Assembly: GCF_016526145.1 (NCBI RefSeq)
Contig: NZ_JADDUE010000016.1
Location: 1 to 64,000, forward strand
Reading direction: 5' to 3'
DNA length: 64,000 nt
Source: Saccharopolyspora galaxeae
GTDB lineage: Bacteria; Actinomycetota; Actinomycetes; Mycobacteriales; Pseudonocardiaceae
A model generated the notes under the pieces. It searched no databases and was not told the origin of the DNA. It worked only from the letters and a program-made list of their open reading frames with translations. Both the position numbers and the translations under genes were made by a program. Shown one piece after another: positions 33,308 to 43,330 of the stretch (position 1 is the first letter of the stretch; each line of letters begins with the position of its first letter).

Positions 33308-35527
33308 TCAGGCGGCCGAGGTGTTTCCGACGACCTCGGCATCCGGCTCGCCGAGGTCGATGCGCTCCCCGGCCTTGGCCTTGCGCACCAGCGACTCCGG
33401 CGGCACGAACCGCTCGCCGTAGCGCTCGGCCAGCTCGTTCGCCCGGGCCACGAAGCCGGCGAGCCCGCCCGGGTAGCCGTTGACGTACTGCACCACTCCC
33501 CCGGCCCACGCCGGGAACCCGATGCCGAAGATCGAGCCGATGTTGGCGTCCGGCACCGACTTGAGCACGCCCTCGTCCAGGCACCGCACGGTTTCGACGG
33601 CCTGGATGAACAGCAGCCGCTCCTTGAGGTCGTCGAACTCGACCGCGGCCGGATCGCCGGAGCCGGCGCCGAAGTGCTCGACCAGCCCGGGCCACAGCCC
33701 GCCGCGGACGCCGTCGGTGTACTCGTAGAACCCGGCGCCGCCTGCCCGGCCGGTGCGCTCGAACTCGTCCACCATCCGGTCCAGGATGCCCTCGGCCGGG
33801 TGCGGAACCCACGTGCCGCCCTCGGCCTCCACGGCCCGCTTGGTCTCCTCCCGGATCTTGCGCGGCAGGGTCAGCGTGAGCTCGTCGAACAGCTGCAGCA
33901 CCGGGGCGGGGAAACCGGCCTGGCTGGAGGCCTGCTCGATGGACGCCGGGTGCACGCCTTCGGCGAGCATCGCGACGCCCTCGTTCAGGAACGTGCCGAT
34001 GACCCGGCTGGTGAAGAACCCGCGGCTGTCGTTGACCACGATCGGGGTCTTGTTGATCTGCTGGACCACGTCGAACGCCCTGGCCAGCGCGCGATCGCTG
34101 GTCTGCTCACCGCAGATGATCTCGACCAGCGGCATCTTGTCCACCGGGGAGAAGAAGTGCAGGCCGATGAAGTCCTCCCGGCGGCGCACCCCCTCGGCCA
34201 GCCCGGTGATCGGCAGCGTGGAGGTGTTCGAGGCGATCAGCGCGTCACCGTCGATCACGTCCTCGACCTCGCTGTAGACCCGGTGCTTGAGCTCGGTGCT
34301 CTCGAACACGGCCTCGATCACCAGGTCGCAGCCTTCGAGCTGGTCGTTGCGGTCGGTCGGGGTGATCCGGGCGAGCACCTCGTCGCGCTCCGCGGCGGAT
34401 TTGCGGCCCTTGTCCACGGCCTTGCCGAGGATCTTCGCGGAGTACGCCTTGCCCTTCTCGGCCGCTTCCAGCGAGACGTCCTTGAGCAGCACCTGCATCC
34501 CGGACTGGGCGCAGACGTGGGCGATGCCCGCGCCCATCATGCCGCCGCCGAGCACGGCGACCTTGCTCGCCTTCCAGGTCTCGTACCCGTCGGGCCTGCT
34601 GCCGCCGGAGTTGATGTGCTGCAGGTCGAAGAAGAACGCCTTGGTCATGTTCTTCGCGGTCTGTCCGGCGGCCAGTTCGGCGAAGTAGCGGCCTTCGATC
34701 TCCAGCGCGGTGTCGAAGTCCACCTGGGAGCCTTCGACCGCCGCGGCCATGATGTTCTTCGGCGCGGGCAGCGGGGCGCCCTTGAGCTGCTTGGCCAGGT
34801 TCGCCGGGAACGCGGGCAGGTTCGCGGCGAACTTCGGGTTCGTCGGGGTGCCGCCGGGGATCTTGTGCCCCTTGGTGTCCCAGGGCTGGGCCGCCTCCGG
34901 GTTGGCCTTGATCCACTCCTTGGCGCGGGTGAGCAGCTCGGCGTCGGTAGCGACGACCTCGTCGATCAGGCCCATGTCCTTGGCCTTGCCCGGACGCAGC
35001 CGCTGGCCCTGGGTGAGCACGCCCAGCAGCGCGTCCGCGATGCCGATCATGCGCACGGTGCGCACCACACCGCCCGCTCCGGGCAGCAGGCCGAGGGTGA
35101 CCTCGGGGAAGCCGAAGCGGATCTTCGGCCCGTCCAGCGCGACGCGGTGGTGGCAGGCCAGGGCGATCTCCAGCCCGCCGCCGAGCGCGGTGCCGTTGAG
35201 CGCGGCGACCACCGGCTTGCCGAGGGTCTCCAGGCGGCGCAGCTGCCGCTTGGTGGTGTTGCTGGTCTCGGCGAACTGCTCGAGGTTGTCCGGGCGGACG
35301 CGGATCAGGTCGTGCAGGTCGCCGCCGGCGAAGAAGGTGCTCTTCGCGGAGGTGAGCACGACGCCGGTGATGCCGTCCCGCTCGGCTTCGAGCCGGTCCA
35401 GCGTCTGGTCCATCGAGCGCACGTAGCGCTCGTTCATCGTGTTCGCCTGCTGCTGGGGGTCGTCCAGGGTGAGCACGACGACGCCGTCGTTGTCCTGCTC
35501 CCAGCGGATGGTGCTCTGATCACTCAT
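33308..35527 (-). CDS. fadB: Fatty-acid oxidation multifunctional protein (enoyl-CoA hydratase / 3-hydroxyacyl-CoA dehydrogenase)
   Basis: A 739-residue protein. The N-terminal crotonase domain has the oxyanion-hole segments NGTALGGGLEIALACH and FPEVTLGLLPGAGG. A NAD-binding Rossmann fold follows at VAVLGGGMMGAGIA (about 340), and the catalytic histidine region is GLHFFSPVDKMPLVEI. A C-terminal dehydrogenase domain completes the layout. It catalyses hydration of trans-enoyl-CoA and oxidation of the 3-hydroxyacyl-CoA in beta-oxidation. ATG at 35527 has AGGA upstream. It is 53 bp downstream of the thiolase gene, which completes the FadBA pair. Confidence 0.94.
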   Translation of the reverse strand: MSDQSTIRWEQDNDGVVVLTLDDPQQQANTMNERYVRSMDQTLDRLEAERDGITGVVLTSAKSTFFAGGDLHDLIRVRPDNLEQFAETSNTTKRQLRRLETLGKPVVAALNGTALGGGLEIALACHHRVALDGPKIRFGFPEVTLGLLPGAGGVVRTVRMIGIADALLGVLTQGQRLRPGKAKDMGLIDEVVATDAELLTRAKEWIKANPEAAQPWDTKGHKIPGGTPTNPKFAANLPAFPANLAKQLKGAPLPAPKNIMAAAVEGSQVDFDTALEIEGRYFAELAAGQTAKNMTKAFFFDLQHINSGGSRPDGYETWKASKVAVLGGGMMGAGIAHVCAQSGMQVLLKDVSLEAAEKGKAYSAKILGKAVDKGRKSAAERDEVLARITPTDRNDQLEGCDLVIEAVFESTELKHRVYSEVEDVIDGDALIASNTSTLPITGLAEGVRRREDFIGLHFFSPVDKMPLVEIICGEQTSDRALARAFDVVQQINKTPIVVNDSRGFFTSRVIGTFLNEGVAMLAEGVHPASIEQASSQAGFPAPVLQLFDELTLTLPRKIREETKRAVEAEGGTWVPHPAEGILDRMVDEFERTGRAGGAGFYEYTDGVRGGLWPGLVEHFGAGSGDPAAVEFDDLKERLLFIQAVETVRCLDEGVLKSVPDANIGSIFGIGFPAWAGGVVQYVNGYPGGLAGFVARANELAERYGERFVPPESLVRKAKAGERIDLGEPDAEVVGNTSAA

Positions 35528-35580
35528 GCGAGGAAGTCCTTTGCGGGTTCGGGCGCGGCGCGCGGCCGCAGCGTCCGGGT

Positions 35581-36795
35581 TCAGCTGAGGCGTTCGATGA
35601 CGGTGGCGATGCCCATGCCACCGCCGACGCACAGAGTTGCCAGGCCGTAGCGCTGCTCGCGGCGTTCCAGCTCGTCGAGCAGGGTGCCGAGGATCATCGC
35701 GCCGGTGGCGCCGAGCGGGTGGCCCATCGCGATCGCGCCGCCGTTGACGTTGACCTTCTCGTGCGGGACGCCGAACTCGCGCATGAACCGCAGCGGCACC
35801 GCGGCGAACGCCTCGTTGATCTCGATGAGGTCCATCTGGTCGATGCTCATCTCGGCCTTGCCGAGCGCCTTGCGCACCGCGGGCCCCGGGCCGGTGAGCA
35901 TGATCGTCGGATCGGCGCCGCTGAGCGCTGCCGAGAGCACCCGCGCCCGCGGGCGCAGGCCGGTGCGCTCGCCCAGGCCCTCGCTGCCGATCAGCGCAAG
36001 CGCGGCACCGTCGACGATGCCGGAGGAGTTGCCGGGGGTGTGCACGTGGTCGATCTGCTCGACCCAGTGGTACTTCTGCAGCGCGACCGCGTCGAAGCCG
36101 CCCATCTCACCGATGTCGGCGAACGAGGACTTGAGCCCGCCGAGGCTGTCCGCGGTGGTGTTCGCGCGGATGTGCTCGTCGCGGTCCAGCACGGTCCGGC
36201 CGTTGCGGTCCTTGACCGGGACAACGGAGCGGGCGAACCGGCCGTCCGCCCAGGCTTTCGCCGCCCGCGTCTGGGACTCGGCCGCGTAGGCGTCGACGGT
36301 GCCGCGGTCGAAGCCCTCCAGGGTGGCGATCAGGTCGGCGCCGATTCCCTGCGGCACGAACGAGGTCGCCAGGTTGGTCTCCGGGTCCATCGCCCATGCG
36401 CCGCCGTCGGAGCCCATCGACACCCGCGACATCGATTCCACGCCGCCTGCCAGCACCGCGTCCTCCCAGCCGGAGCGGACCTTCTGGGCGGCGGAGTTCA
36501 CCGCCTCCAGCCCGGAGGCGCAGAACCGGTTGAGCTGCACACCGCTGACGGTGTCCGGCAGGCCGGAGGCGATCGCGGCGGTCTTGGCGATGTCCCCGCC
36601 CTGATCGCCGAGCGGCGAGACCACGCCGAGCACGACGTCGTCGATCAGCTCGGGGTCCAGGCCGGGATGCCTGCGGCGCAGCTCATCGATCAGGCCGGTG
36701 ACCAGGCTGACCGGTTTGGTCCCGTGCAGCGATCCGGTTTGCTTGCCGCGACCGCGCGGGGTGCGGATCGCGTCGTAGACGAACGCCTCGGACAT
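35581..36795 (-). CDS. fadA: Acetyl-CoA C-acyltransferase (thiolase)
   Basis: A 404-residue thiolase. [10 protein letters not shown] carries the active-site cysteine, [15 protein letters not shown] the histidine, and CVGGGMG the second cysteine near the C-terminus. It releases acetyl-CoA from 3-ketoacyl-CoA in the last step of beta-oxidation. ATG at 36795; GAGGAGG lies about 10 nt upstream. It precedes fadB in the same transcript. The promoter region contains a sequence shared with the merR/CoA-transferase intergenic region, suggesting shared control. Confidence 0.94.
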   Translation of the reverse strand: MSEAFVYDAIRTPRGRGKQTGSLHGTKPVSLVTGLIDELRRRHPGLDPELIDDVVLGVVSPLGDQGGDIAKTAAIASGLPDTVSGVQLNRFCASGLEAVNSAAQKVRSGWEDAVLAGGVESMSRVSMGSDGGAWAMDPETNLATSFVPQGIGADLIATLEGFDRGTVDAYAAESQTRAAKAWADGRFARSVVPVKDRNGRTVLDRDEHIRANTTADSLGGLKSSFADIGEMGGFDAVALQKYHWVEQIDHVHTPGNSSGIVDGAALALIGSEGLGERTGLRPRARVLSAALSGADPTIMLTGPGPAVRKALGKAEMSIDQMDLIEINEAFAAVPLRFMREFGVPHEKVNVNGGAIAMGHPLGATGAMILGTLLDELERREQRYGLATLCVGGGMGIATVIERLS

Positions 36796-36836
36796 GGGCG
36801 ACGTGCCTCCTCGTTGCGGCCGGTACTCCACTCAGA

Positions 36837-36857
36837 GTGTTACACCATTACTGTCAT
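36837..36857. promoter_or_regulatory. Shared operator-like site upstream of fadA
   Basis: GTGTTACAC at 36837-36845, then CATTACTGTCAT to 36857, matches 16 of 21 positions of a site at 47350-47370. It overlaps the dyad CACCATT / AATGGTG (36843-36849 with 36862-36868). On the minus strand TTGACT in the dyad could act as -35. A MerR-type or fatty-acyl-CoA-responsive regulator is likely; the MerR gene at 47398 is a candidate. Confidence 0.5.
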
Positions 36858-36957
36858 AGTCAATGGTGACCCGGAGTGGGCGGGGTCTCCCCGCAGCTTG
36901 CGCCGGAAAACCCCTGCCCCGGTCGAACGAGCGACAGCCCGGATCCGTTTCTCAGAG

Positions 36958-37016
36958 GCCGTCTCGGAACCTGCGTTCGGCTCCGGTGTTGTCTGTTCTG
37001 CAAAACGAGCTCAACA
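36958..37016 (-). repeat. Dispersed intergenic element, short copy C
   Basis: A truncated relative of copies A and B. It keeps the left part (GAACCT..GTTCGGCTC.GG) and the right end (GCAAAACGAGCTCAAC) but lacks the multi-stem middle. It ends about 6 bp after the stop of lctP, the same position relative to a minus-strand stop as the other copies. Confidence 0.7.
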
Positions 37017-37021
37017 GATGT

Positions 37022-38611
37022 TCAGAGGCCCCAGGTCATCCACCCGAGGACCGGGGTCGCCTGCAGCGCGACCAGCACGCACAGCAGCAGCAGGAACCCG
37101 ATGCTGAACGGCAGCACGCGGCGGAAGATGTCGCCCTCGCGCCCGCTCATGCCGACCGCGCCAGCGGCGATCGCGAGGTTCTGCGGCGAGATCATCTTGC
37201 CCAGCACCCCGCCGGAACCGTTCGCCGCGGCCGCCAGCATCGGCTCGATCCCGGCCTTCTCGGCCGCGGTGACCTGCAACGCCCCGAACAGCGAGTTCGA
37301 GGAGGTGTCCGAGCCGGTCACCGCGGTGCCCAGCCAGCCGAGGATCGGCGAGAGGAACGCGAACAGCCCGCCCGCCGCGGCCATCCAGGTGCCCAGCGTC
37401 GCGGTCTGCCCGGAGGTGTTCATCACGTACGCGATCGCCAGCACCGTCATCACGGTGACGATCGGCCACGCCAGCTGCTTGTAGGTCGCGCCGTAGCGGC
37501 CGAGCGCGCCGCGCGCGCTGATCCCGATGGCGGGCACGGTCAGCATCCCGGCGATCAGCAGCAGCGTCCCGGCGCTGGAGAGCCAGTCGAACTTGAAGTC
37601 GGTCAGCGACAGCGCTTCGCCGTTGGGTTCGCGGATGTCCAGCCCCGGCCAGCCGAACTTGACGGTGACCGCGTCGAGCAGGTCGGCGACCGGTCCGAGC
37701 TGGGCGATCACGAACACCGCGATCACGATCAGGTAAGGCGCGTAGGCCCGCAGGATTTCGGCGCGGTTGTCGGTGCCCGCCGCGACCTCCTCGGCGCCGC
37801 GCGGTGTCCAGACCCGCATCAGCAGCACGGTGGCCCCGGCCGCGACCAGCGCGGCGATGATGTCGGTCAGCGGCACCGACACGTAGTTGGCCGCGGCGAA
37901 CTGCACGACGCCGAAGGTGATCCCGCAGGTCAGCGTGGCCGGGAGGGTTTCCCGGATGCCGCGGAACCCGTCGATGATGCCGACCAGCACCAGCGGCACG
38001 ATCACCGCGAGCACCGGCGTCTGCCGGCCCGTCATCGCGCCGAGCTGCTCCACCGGCATGTCGGTGACGCTGGCCAGCGTCACCAGCGGTGAGGCCAGCG
38101 CGCCGTAGGCGACCGGCGCGGTGTTGGCCACCAGCGCGACCACGGCCGAGGTGATCGGGCCGAACCCGAGAGCCAGCAGCATCACGGTGGTGATCGCGAC
38201 CGGGGTGCCGAACCCGGCCAGCGCCTCCAGCAGCGCGCCGAAGCAGAACGCGATGATCACCGCCTGGATCCGCCGGTCCCCGCTGACCCGGGAGAAGCTG
38301 CGTTGCAGCACGTCGAAGTGCCCGGTGGTCACGGTCATCTGGTAGATCCAGATCGCGTTGATCACGATCCACAGGATCGGGAAGAAGCCGAACGCGGCGC
38401 CGAGCGTGGCCGACAGCAGCGCCTGGTCGACCGGCATCGGGTAGACGAACACCGCGACCGCCAGCGAAACGGCGAGCGCGATCAGCGACGCCTTCCACGC
38501 GGTCATCCGCACGAAGCCCAGCAGCGCGAACAGCACCAGCAGCGGCAATGCCGCGGCCAGCGCGCTCAGGCCCAGGGAGCCGAACAGCGGGTCCAGGATC
38601 TGTTGGTACAC
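37022..38611 (-). CDS. lctP: L-lactate/glycolate permease
   Basis: A 529-residue membrane protein of the LctP/GlcA family with at least twelve predicted helices. FCFGALLEALAGFGTPVAI and SDTSSNSLFGALQ are family signatures. It imports lactate or glycolate with protons. The start is GTG 38611, chosen because GGGAG lies 5 nt before it, whereas the upstream GTG at 38617 abuts that SD. It follows glcDEF in the same direction after 226 bp, so the four genes probably form one regulon. Which acid is transported is best guessed from the glycolate oxidase genes. Confidence 0.92.
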   Translation of the reverse strand: MYQQILDPLFGSLGLSALAAALPLLVLFALLGFVRMTAWKASLIALAVSLAVAVFVYPMPVDQALLSATLGAAFGFFPILWIVINAIWIYQMTVTTGHFDVLQRSFSRVSGDRRIQAVIIAFCFGALLEALAGFGTPVAITTVMLLALGFGPITSAVVALVANTAPVAYGALASPLVTLASVTDMPVEQLGAMTGRQTPVLAVIVPLVLVGIIDGFRGIRETLPATLTCGITFGVVQFAAANYVSVPLTDIIAALVAAGATVLLMRVWTPRGAEEVAAGTDNRAEILRAYAPYLIVIAVFVIAQLGPVADLLDAVTVKFGWPGLDIREPNGEALSLTDFKFDWLSSAGTLLLIAGMLTVPAIGISARGALGRYGATYKQLAWPIVTVMTVLAIAYVMNTSGQTATLGTWMAAAGGLFAFLSPILGWLGTAVTGSDTSSNSLFGALQVTAAEKAGIEPMLAAAANGSGGVLGKMISPQNLAIAAGAVGMSGREGDIFRRVLPFSIGFLLLLCVLVALQATPVLGWMTWGL

Positions 38612-38837
38612 AACCACTCCCTTGTGGCGCGGGCCAGCGTGTCGAGGCCGCGACGATATCCGCGCGGACTCACCGGTGGTAGGGGCGTTTCGAGAAGTTC
38701 GGGCGAGTGCACCGGACCGCCTTGCGGTGCACCGTGGACGGTCGGCGGGTCACCGCCGTGCCGGGCTTCGGAGCCGGTCCCGGGCGCCTTCGCCGCGACC
38801 GGGGCCGAAACCGCTGAATTCTGTTCGCGAAGCGGCC

Positions 38838-40253
38838 TCAGCCGCTCGCGGCCAGCAGCTTTTCCGCGGGCACACCGCGGATCGCGGCATCGAGCACCTG
38901 CACCGTGTGCGCCATCGGCAGCTCGGCGCCGCGGCGTTCCAGCGCGGTGCGGATCTGCATGGAGCAGCCCGGATTGGCGGTCACCAGCAGGCTCGCCTCG
39001 GTGTCGAGCACGTTGGCGGCCTTGCGGTTGCCGAGTTCCTCCGCCGCCTGCGGCTGCAGCAGGTTGTAGATCCCGGCCGAGCCGCAGCACAGCTCACCGC
39101 GGTTGATCTCGCGCAGCTCGACACCGGGGATGCCGCGCAGCAGATCTCGCGGCTGGGCGCGGATTCCCTGGCCGTGGCTGAGGTGGCAGGCGTCGTGGTA
39201 AGCGATCTTCACCGGCAGCGGGTGCCGTTCGGCGACCGGGCCGAGTTCGGTGAGCAGTTCCGCGATGTCGCGCACCTTCGCGGCGAACCGCTCGGCCTTC
39301 GCGGCGTACTCCGGGTCGTCGCGCAGCAGCCGGGGGTATTCCTTGAGCGTGGAACCGCACCCCGCCGAGTTGATCACGATGTGCTGCACATCGGACTCCT
39401 CGAAGGTGTCCAGCAGCTTCCGCGCGAACTTCAGCGCCTCTTCCTCGCGGCCGGAGTGCTCGCTCAGCGCGCCGCAGCACCCCTGCGATGGCGGGATCAC
39501 GACGTCGCAACCTTCCGCGGACAGGATCCGGGCGGTGGCGGCGTTGACGTCCGGGAAGAACGCGCTCTGCACGCAGCCGGTGATCATGCCGACGGTGGCG
39601 CGCCGCTGCCCGCGCGCGGGGATCCGCCGCCCGAGCTTCGGGGCGCGGCTGATCGGCGGCGCCAGCGACTCCATGGTGCGCAGGTGCGGCGGCAGCTTGT
39701 CGGTGAGTCCCGTGCGCCGCAGCAGCGAACTGACGCGCAGTTTCTGGTACAGCGCCAGCGGTCCGCGCATCGCCTTGAGCCGCCGCGGGTACGGGAACAC
39801 CGTGAAGATCGCCGTGCGCAGCAGCTTCTCCCAGCGGCCGCGCTCGTGCCTGCGCTCGATCTGCGCGCGGGTCTCGTTGATCAGCGTGCCGTACTGCACC
39901 CCGGACGGGCACGCGGTCACGCAGGCCATGCAGCCCAGGCAGTTGTCCATGTGACCGACCATGGCGTCGGTCATCGGCTCGCCCTCGAGGCCTTCCTTCA
40001 TCAGGTAGATGCGTCCGCGCGGCGAGTCCATCTCCTCGCCCCACAGGTCGTAGGTGGGGCACGCGGGCAAGCAGAATCCACAGTGGACGCAATCGTCGAT
40101 GAGGTTCTGCTGCGGCGGGTGGTGCTCGTCGAACGCACCGAGCACGTCGGTGTGGTCGGGGCGCACCGGACGGCCCGGATCGGCCGCGGCGCCGGTTTCG
40201 GCAGGCGCGCCCGGATCGTTCGGCACTCCGGAGTGCGCCGGGGTCTCGGTCAT
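38838..40253 (-). CDS. glcF: Glycolate oxidase iron-sulfur subunit
   Basis: A 471-residue protein. The N-terminal 40 residues are Pro/Ala-rich. Two 4Fe-4S motifs follow, CVHCGFCLPACP and CLGCMACVTACP, then two CCG-type cysteine domains: GCCGALSEHSG with SAGCGSTLKEY, and HDACHLSHGQG with LCCGSAGIYN. It passes electrons from the FAD subunits GlcD and GlcE to the quinone pool. ATG at 40253 shares one base with the glcE stop (TGATG), so translation is coupled. Confidence 0.94.
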   Translation of the reverse strand: MTETPAHSGVPNDPGAPAETGAAADPGRPVRPDHTDVLGAFDEHHPPQQNLIDDCVHCGFCLPACPTYDLWGEEMDSPRGRIYLMKEGLEGEPMTDAMVGHMDNCLGCMACVTACPSGVQYGTLINETRAQIERRHERGRWEKLLRTAIFTVFPYPRRLKAMRGPLALYQKLRVSSLLRRTGLTDKLPPHLRTMESLAPPISRAPKLGRRIPARGQRRATVGMITGCVQSAFFPDVNAATARILSAEGCDVVIPPSQGCCGALSEHSGREEEALKFARKLLDTFEESDVQHIVINSAGCGSTLKEYPRLLRDDPEYAAKAERFAAKVRDIAELLTELGPVAERHPLPVKIAYHDACHLSHGQGIRAQPRDLLRGIPGVELREINRGELCCGSAGIYNLLQPQAAEELGNRKAANVLDTEASLLVTANPGCSMQIRTALERRGAELPMAHTVQVLDAAIRGVPAEKLLAASG

Positions 40254-41503
40254 CAGATTCCTCCCACGAAACGACCGGGTGCGAGCCGGTGCCCGGGATC
40301 GAATTGGTCCTTCACGCGGCGCAGCAGCGTCTGCACGCCGATCGGCTGCGGCCCCCACGGGTCGATGGCTTCGCGCGCGGCGGGATTTCCGCGCAGCAGC
40401 ACGGCGTATTCGGCTTGCTGGCGCAATCCCTCCACGAGCGAGCCGAGCAGCTTCGGCTCGCAGCTCGACGGAATCCCCGCGTGCAGCACGCCCAGCCCGG
40501 CGGCACCGCGCAGCGTCAGCGGCACGCCGGAGTCCTGCGCGGCGTGCTCGGCGAAGGTCAGCAGCTCGGCCAGCGCTGCGGGCTCCACGCCGAGCCGAAG
40601 CGCGTTGCCGTCCGGCTCGGCCGGGAACCGCCCCCACCATTCGGGCGCGCGCTCGAGCACTTCCCCGCCGATCTCACCGGCCAGCCGGACGGCGCGCTCG
40701 TGGGTGGCCGCGGGTCGCCCCTCCAGCTGCGCGCACACCGTGATCGGTCCGTCCACTTCGGACCTGTCGAGCTCGATGGCGGTGGGCATCTCCTGGCAGC
40801 GCCGCAGCGCGGCGACGGTCTCGGCGGCCTCCTGCGGACCGTCCAGGACGCTGCGGATCCACCGGTGCTCGTCGGCCAGCGGATGCAGCCGGAACACCAC
40901 CTCGGTGATCACGCCGAGGGTGCCGTAGGAACCGGTGTAGAGCTTGCCGAGGTCGTAGCCGGCGACGTTCTTGACGACCTTGCCGCCCGCGGTGGTCACA
41001 GTGCCGTCGGCGCGCACCACGGTGATGCCGATCAGCAGGTCGCGCACCCCGCCGAAGAAGTGCCGCCCCGGCCCGGAGGTCGCGGTGGCCACCACCCCGC
41101 CGAGGGTCGCCGACGGCAGCGGCTGGTCGATCGGAAGTTGTTGCCCCGCCTCGGAAACCGCCGCCTGCACCTCGGCCAGCGGGGTGCCCGCCTTGGCGGT
41201 GACCACGAGGTCACCGGCCGCGTGCTCGACCACCCCGCGCAGCTGCGAGACGTCCAGCAGCACGTCCGCGGAGCGCGGCGCGGCGCCCCAGTCGAGCTTG
41301 CTGCCGGATCCCTTCGGCACCACCGAAAGCCCGTGCTCGTCGGCGGCCCGCAGGATCGCGGAGACCTCTTCGGTGCTCGACGCGGACGCGACCCAGGACG
41401 GCAGCACGCCCGCGATCTCGTCGCCCGCTGCGGCCCGGCGGATCCGGTCGTAGCCGACGGCGGAGGTGAGCGCGGTGGGCGCGGAAGCGCTGGTCTCGGT
41501 CAT
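40253..41503 (-). CDS. glcE: Glycolate oxidase FAD-binding subunit
   Basis: A 416-residue protein with the FAD_binding_4 (VAO) fold. VVPKGSGSKLDWG, PLPSATLGGVVATATSGPGRHFFGGVRD and YTGSYGTLGVITE are FAD contacts. The C-terminal part lacks the catalytic His/Asp segments of GlcD, as usual for GlcE. ATG at 41503 overlaps the glcD stop by one base. It works as a structural and electron-transfer partner of GlcD. Confidence 0.93.
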   Translation of the reverse strand: MTETSASAPTALTSAVGYDRIRRAAAGDEIAGVLPSWVASASSTEEVSAILRAADEHGLSVVPKGSGSKLDWGAAPRSADVLLDVSQLRGVVEHAAGDLVVTAKAGTPLAEVQAAVSEAGQQLPIDQPLPSATLGGVVATATSGPGRHFFGGVRDLLIGITVVRADGTVTTAGGKVVKNVAGYDLGKLYTGSYGTLGVITEVVFRLHPLADEHRWIRSVLDGPQEAAETVAALRRCQEMPTAIELDRSEVDGPITVCAQLEGRPAATHERAVRLAGEIGGEVLERAPEWWGRFPAEPDGNALRLGVEPAALAELLTFAEHAAQDSGVPLTLRGAAGLGVLHAGIPSSCEPKLLGSLVEGLRQQAEYAVLLRGNPAAREAIDPWGPQPIGVQTLLRRVKDQFDPGHRLAPGRFVGGI

Positions 41504-43017
41504 CAGAACTGGTCCGCCAATCCTGCCTCGGTCAACGGGTGCACACCGCGGCGCGGGCCGGGCACCTCGCCGCACAGCCGCGGAGTCGGGAAGACCTTGC
41601 CGGGGTTGCAGATCCCGGCCGGGTCGTAGGCGCAGCGGACCCGCTGCATGGTGTCCAGGTCGTCGGCGGTGAACATCCGGCCCATGTACTTGACCTTGTC
41701 GGCGCCGACGCCGTGCTCGCCGGTGATCGAGCCGCCGTGCTCGATGCACAGGTCGAGGATCGCGCCGGAGACCTCTTCGGCGCGGTCGGCCGCGCCCGGC
41801 TCGGCTTCGTCGAACAGCACCAGCGGGTGCAGGTTGCCGTCCCCGGCGTGGAAGACGTTGGCCACCCGCACCCCGGACTCGGCCGACAGCGAAGCGATGC
41901 GGCCCAGCACCTCCGGCAGCGCGGTCCGCGGGATCACCCCGTCCTGCACGATGTAGTCCGGGCTGATCCGGCCGACCGCGGCGAACGCGGACTTGCGGCC
42001 CTTCCAGATCATCGCCCGCTCGTGGTCGTCGGCGGCGACGCGGATCTCGAAGGCGCCGTGCTCGCGGCAGTACCGCTGCACCTCGTCGAAGGTGTGCTCG
42101 ACGTCGGCGACCGGGCCGTCCAGCTCGACCACCAGCACCGCGCCAGCGCCTTCCGGGTATCCGCAGGCCACGGCCTGTTCGGCGGCTTCGATGGACAGCG
42201 CGTCCATCATCTCCACCGCGGCCGGGGTGACGCCGGCGCCGATGATCGCCGAGACCGCGCCGCCCGCGTCGTCGGTGGTGCGGAAACCGGCCAGCAGCGT
42301 CTGCACCGTCTCGGGTTTCCGCAGCAGCCGGACGGTGATCTTGGTGACCACCCCGAGCGTGCCCTCGCTGCCGATGAAGGTGCCGAGCAGGTCGTATCCG
42401 GGCGCTTCGCGCGCGGCGCCGCCGAGTTCGACGACATCGCCGTCCGGGGTGACGACCTCCAGGGACAGGATGTGGTGCGTGGTGAACCCGTACTTCAAGC
42501 AGTGCGCGCCGCCGGAGTTCTCCGCGACGTTGCCGCCGACGGAGCAGACCTGCTGGCTGGAGGGGTCGGGGGCGAAGTAGTAGCCCTGCGGCGCGGCGGC
42601 GGTGGTCACGTCGAGGTTGATCACGCCCGGCTCCACCACGGCGCGCTCGTTGGCGACGTCGATCTCCAGGATCCGGCGCATCTTCGAGGTCACGATCAGC
42701 ACGCCTTCGGCGTCCGGCAGGGCGCCGCCGGAAAGCCCGGTACCGGAGCCGCGGGCCACGAACGGCACCTGCTGCTCGGCGCAGGCCGCGACGACCTCGC
42801 GCACCTGCTCGGTGTCGGCGGGCAGCACGACCACCGCGGGCACCACCCGGTAGCTGGCCAGGCCGTCGCATTCGTAGGTGCGCAGCCGCTGCGGGTCGGT
42901 GATCACCGATTCCGCGGGCAGCACCGCGCGGAACCGGCGGACCAACCGGTCCAGGTCGGCCGCCGGGGCGTCAGCCGCGGTCGCCCCCGGGCTCGGGGTT
43001 GCAGCGCTGGTCGACAT
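41503..43017 (-). CDS. glcD: Glycolate oxidase catalytic subunit
   Basis: A 504-residue FAD-linked oxidase. VARGSGTGLSGGA and NVAENSGGAHCLKYG bind FAD. The C-terminal FAD-oxidase domain has VFHAGDGNLHP and GEHGVGADKVKYM, with the histidines of the substrate pocket. It oxidises glycolate or D-lactate to the 2-oxo acid. ATG at 43017 has GAGGAGG 6 nt upstream. It is the first gene of glcDEF, followed by lctP. Confidence 0.95.
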   Translation of the reverse strand: MSTSAATPSPGATAADAPAADLDRLVRRFRAVLPAESVITDPQRLRTYECDGLASYRVVPAVVVLPADTEQVREVVAACAEQQVPFVARGSGTGLSGGALPDAEGVLIVTSKMRRILEIDVANERAVVEPGVINLDVTTAAAPQGYYFAPDPSSQQVCSVGGNVAENSGGAHCLKYGFTTHHILSLEVVTPDGDVVELGGAAREAPGYDLLGTFIGSEGTLGVVTKITVRLLRKPETVQTLLAGFRTTDDAGGAVSAIIGAGVTPAAVEMMDALSIEAAEQAVACGYPEGAGAVLVVELDGPVADVEHTFDEVQRYCREHGAFEIRVAADDHERAMIWKGRKSAFAAVGRISPDYIVQDGVIPRTALPEVLGRIASLSAESGVRVANVFHAGDGNLHPLVLFDEAEPGAADRAEEVSGAILDLCIEHGGSITGEHGVGADKVKYMGRMFTADDLDTMQRVRCAYDPAGICNPGKVFPTPRLCGEVPGPRRGVHPLTEAGLADQF

Positions 43018-43330
43018 GGTCAGCCTCCTCAGCAATGAGGACTTCCGCTCTGCGGAAACACCGTTCCGGGCAACGGGAACTCTAGGTTGTCGACCGCATA
43101 GATACAAGAGGCCGACAAGCTGCCTCCCGCTGGACCTTCATTGTGCCCCGGACCATTGACCTCGGGCCGCCGCGAAATCGCTCAGGTACTGCCGGGAAGG
43201 GCCTGCCGACCGGACGCCAGCCTGCACGCATCTTGCGCCGCACGGCCGGGACGGACGAAACCGCCCGGTCCGACGGAGGACGTCCGCTCTTGGACCCGGC
43301 GCGCTCACCGGAGCAGCGCACGTTCGGCGA
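43018..43330. promoter_or_regulatory. Promoter region of glcDEF with inverted repeat
   Basis: 313 bp before glcD. TTGTCG (43087-43092) and CGACAA (43113-43118) form a 6-bp inverted repeat 20 bp apart around an AT-rich stretch, possibly an operator. No regulator gene is adjacent and no gene is supported. Confidence 0.4.
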
